Below are positions 62,731 through 64,000 of a stretch of 64,000 nt of DNA, piece by piece. Origin of the DNA: UBA3478 sp049596955 (GTDB lineage Bacteria; Bacteroidota; Bacteroidia; Flavobacteriales; Flavobacteriaceae); assembly GCA_049596955.1 (NCBI GenBank), contig JBMYMD010000005.1, forward strand, positions 60,212-124,211. Reading direction: 5' to 3'. The translations under genes were made by a program, and so were the position numbers. Positions within the stretch are counted from its first letter, which is position 1; every line of letters begins with the position of its first letter. The notes beneath the pieces are model-generated. The model was not told the origin of the DNA and searched no databases. It saw only the letters and a program-made list of their open reading frames with translations.

Positions 62731-63360
62731 ATGCCGACACAAACAAAAGAGACACAAGACCAAATAACGCCTGAAATCGCGTTACAACATTTAAAAGATG
62801 GTAATCATAGATTTACCCACAATACGAAAAGAAATAGAGACCTTTTAGGTCAAGTAAAACAAACCGCTACTGGACAATTTCCCTTTGCCTCAGTTGTTGG
62901 TTGTATAGATTCAAGAGTTCCAAACGAGACTATTTTTGATCAAGGTATTGGAAGTATCTTCAGCGCAAGAGTGGCTGGAAATATTATCAATGAAGACATT
63001 TTAGGTAGTTTAGAATTCGCTTGCCAAGTTGCCGGAACAAAACTGATTGTAGTATTAGGTCACACTTCTTGCGGCGCAGTAAAAGGTGCCTGTGATGATG
63101 TGAAGCTCGGAAACTTAACACATCTTTTAGCTAAAATAAAGCCTTCAGTTGAGGCAACGGGCTCAGAAGATGGAGCAGACCGATCCTCTAAAAACAGTGC
63201 TTTTGTCAATGCCGTTGCTGAGACAAACGTGAACCTTGCTGTTGAACAAATCAGAGCGCAAAGTGAAGTTCTTAAGGCGTTAGAAGACGAAGGTAAGATT
63301 GCCATTGTTGGAGCAATGTATGACGTTGCGAATGGTCAAGTTGAATTCTATAAGGCTTAA
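62731..63360 (+). CDS. Beta-class carbonic anhydrase
   Basis: The 209 residues carry the zinc site of beta-carbonic anhydrases: Cys58 and Asp60 in VVGCIDSRVP, His111 and Cys114 in LGHTSCGAVKGA. It interconverts CO2 and bicarbonate. No signal peptide is seen, so it is cytoplasmic. A SulP-family transporter gene begins 4 nt downstream, which points to a shared bicarbonate-handling unit. Confidence 0.94.
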   Translation: MPTQTKETQDQITPEIALQHLKDGNHRFTHNTKRNRDLLGQVKQTATGQFPFASVVGCIDSRVPNETIFDQGIGSIFSARVAGNIINEDILGSLEFACQVAGTKLIVVLGHTSCGAVKGACDDVKLGNLTHLLAKIKPSVEATGSEDGADRSSKNSAFVNAVAETNVNLAVEQIRAQSEVLKALEDEGKIAIVGAMYDVANGQVEFYKA

Positions 63361-63364
63361 TTAC

Positions 63365-64000
63365 ATGAAATCATTATTTACAAACTTAAGAGGTGATCTC
63401 TTCGGAGGAATCACCGCGGGGATTGTTGCCCTACCTTTAGCACTTGCCTTTGGGGTAAGTTCAGGACTCGGACCAAGTGCTGGTCTGTATGGAGCTATTT
63501 TTATCAGTTTTTTTGCAGCCTTATTCGGAGGTACTCCAACTCAAATATCTGGACCTACAGCTCCGATGACTGCCGTAAGTATGGTAATTATTGCTTCAAT
63601 TGTTGCCGTTAACGACGGTGATATCAACAAAGCACTGCCTGCTATTTTAACGGTCTTCTTCTTGGCTGGACTCATGCAAATTGGTCTTGGAGCCATTGGA
63701 GTTGGGAAATACATAAGGTACATCCCCTATCCGGTAGTCTCTGGCTTTATGACCGCTATTGGTGTGATCATATTAATCACCCAAATACTTCCTGCTATTG
63801 GATACTATGTAAAAGAAGATGAGGCTTTTGTCGCTCAATTCGAGGTGCAAGCCGAAGAAGAAATTCTTCGAAATATTTTGAAAGATGAGTCTGCTGATGG
63901 AACATTGGTTGTCGAAGATTTTCAAGAAACCATCAACAAATCCCAAAAAATTACAGAAGCAGATATCGCTAAAGAAGCAAAGAATTTAGCATCAAAAGAA
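63365..64000 (+). CDS. SulP-family anion transporter, 5' part (cut by the window end)
   Basis: ATG 63365 opens MKSLFTNLRGDLFGGITAG and the frame stays open for 212 residues to the end. GDLFGGITAGIVALPLALAFG, GLYGAIFISFFAALFGG, QISGPTAPMTA and IPYPVVSGFMTAIGVII are the SulP (SLC26) signature of the first helices. A hydrophilic insert of about 60 residues (AEEEILRNILKDESADG) follows. With the adjacent carbonic anhydrase, bicarbonate or sulfate uptake is likely. A STAS domain would lie beyond the window. Confidence 0.92.
   Translation, partial: MKSLFTNLRGDLFGGITAGIVALPLALAFGVSSGLGPSAGLYGAIFISFFAALFGGTPTQISGPTAPMTAVSMVIIASIVAVNDGDINKALPAILTVFFLAGLMQIGLGAIGVGKYIRYIPYPVVSGFMTAIGVIILITQILPAIGYYVKEDEAFVAQFEVQAEEEILRNILKDESADGTLVVEDFQETINKSQKITEADIAKEAKNLASKE

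Overview
This window looks like chromosomal DNA of a marine-type member of the Flavobacteriaceae (Bacteroidota). The DNA is AT-rich. Promoters of the TTTG-N18/19-TAnnTTTG type lie in front of several genes. The gene families are typical of the group: DUF4270, DUF5689 and DUF3108 proteins, several TonB-dependent receptors, Bat/aerotolerance genes, an eukaryote-like isoleucyl-tRNA synthetase and a DksA-like protein without its zinc cysteines. I saw no rRNA, tRNA, CRISPR array, prophage or complete insertion sequence. Nearly all of the window is coding.

Layout. 1-446: a small recombinase-like remnant with no usual start codon. 447-5078 (minus): glmS, a DUF4270 lipoprotein with a thrombospondin type 3 insert, and a glycogen-synthase-like protein with only the GT5 domain. 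5176-8740 (plus): panC, panD, an LPG-synthase-type membrane protein and radA. 8746-17401: an aldo/keto reductase with xth, a TonB receptor, glyS, a membrane coiled-coil protein, comF and an Ig-like lipoprotein. 17391-23470: a nitrilase, then a TonB receptor with a DUF5689/lamin-tail lipoprotein, facing a secreted EEP nuclease; together these resemble an extracellular nuclease of the ExeM type split into parts. 23476-31530: pgi, an M23 peptidase, a DUF3108 protein, uvrC, 5-FTHF cyclo-ligase, lspA and a DksA-like gene. 31533-40706 (minus): ileS, a haem-type TonB receptor, recO, gdhA and a cystathionine synthase/lyase.

40794-46363: an ArsC-like protein, an EamA transporter, a nitronate monooxygenase-like protein, a cytochrome c lipoprotein, gpsA, cvpA and a CAP lipoprotein. 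46511-53291: a piperideine-6-carboxylate-type aldehyde dehydrogenase, a terminator-bounded pair of unknown helical proteins, a metallophosphoesterase, a PfkB kinase, an SDR and a second aldo/keto reductase. 53436-62684: one long plus-strand operon with moxR, a DUF58 gene, a BatD-like gene, batA, batB, batC, batD, batE and a small membrane protein. 62731-64000: a beta-carbonic anhydrase and the start of a SulP transporter, which is cut by the window end.

Most promising for follow-up: (i) the two unknown genes at 48191-49710, which share a C-terminal aromatic-FG tail; (ii) two similar hairpin elements at 27275-27340 and 43594-43667 that may be small RNAs; (iii) the split nuclease/receptor locus; and (iv) an IleRS whose HIGH motif reads GIHH. 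All family names rest on my reading of the sequence. No database search was run.
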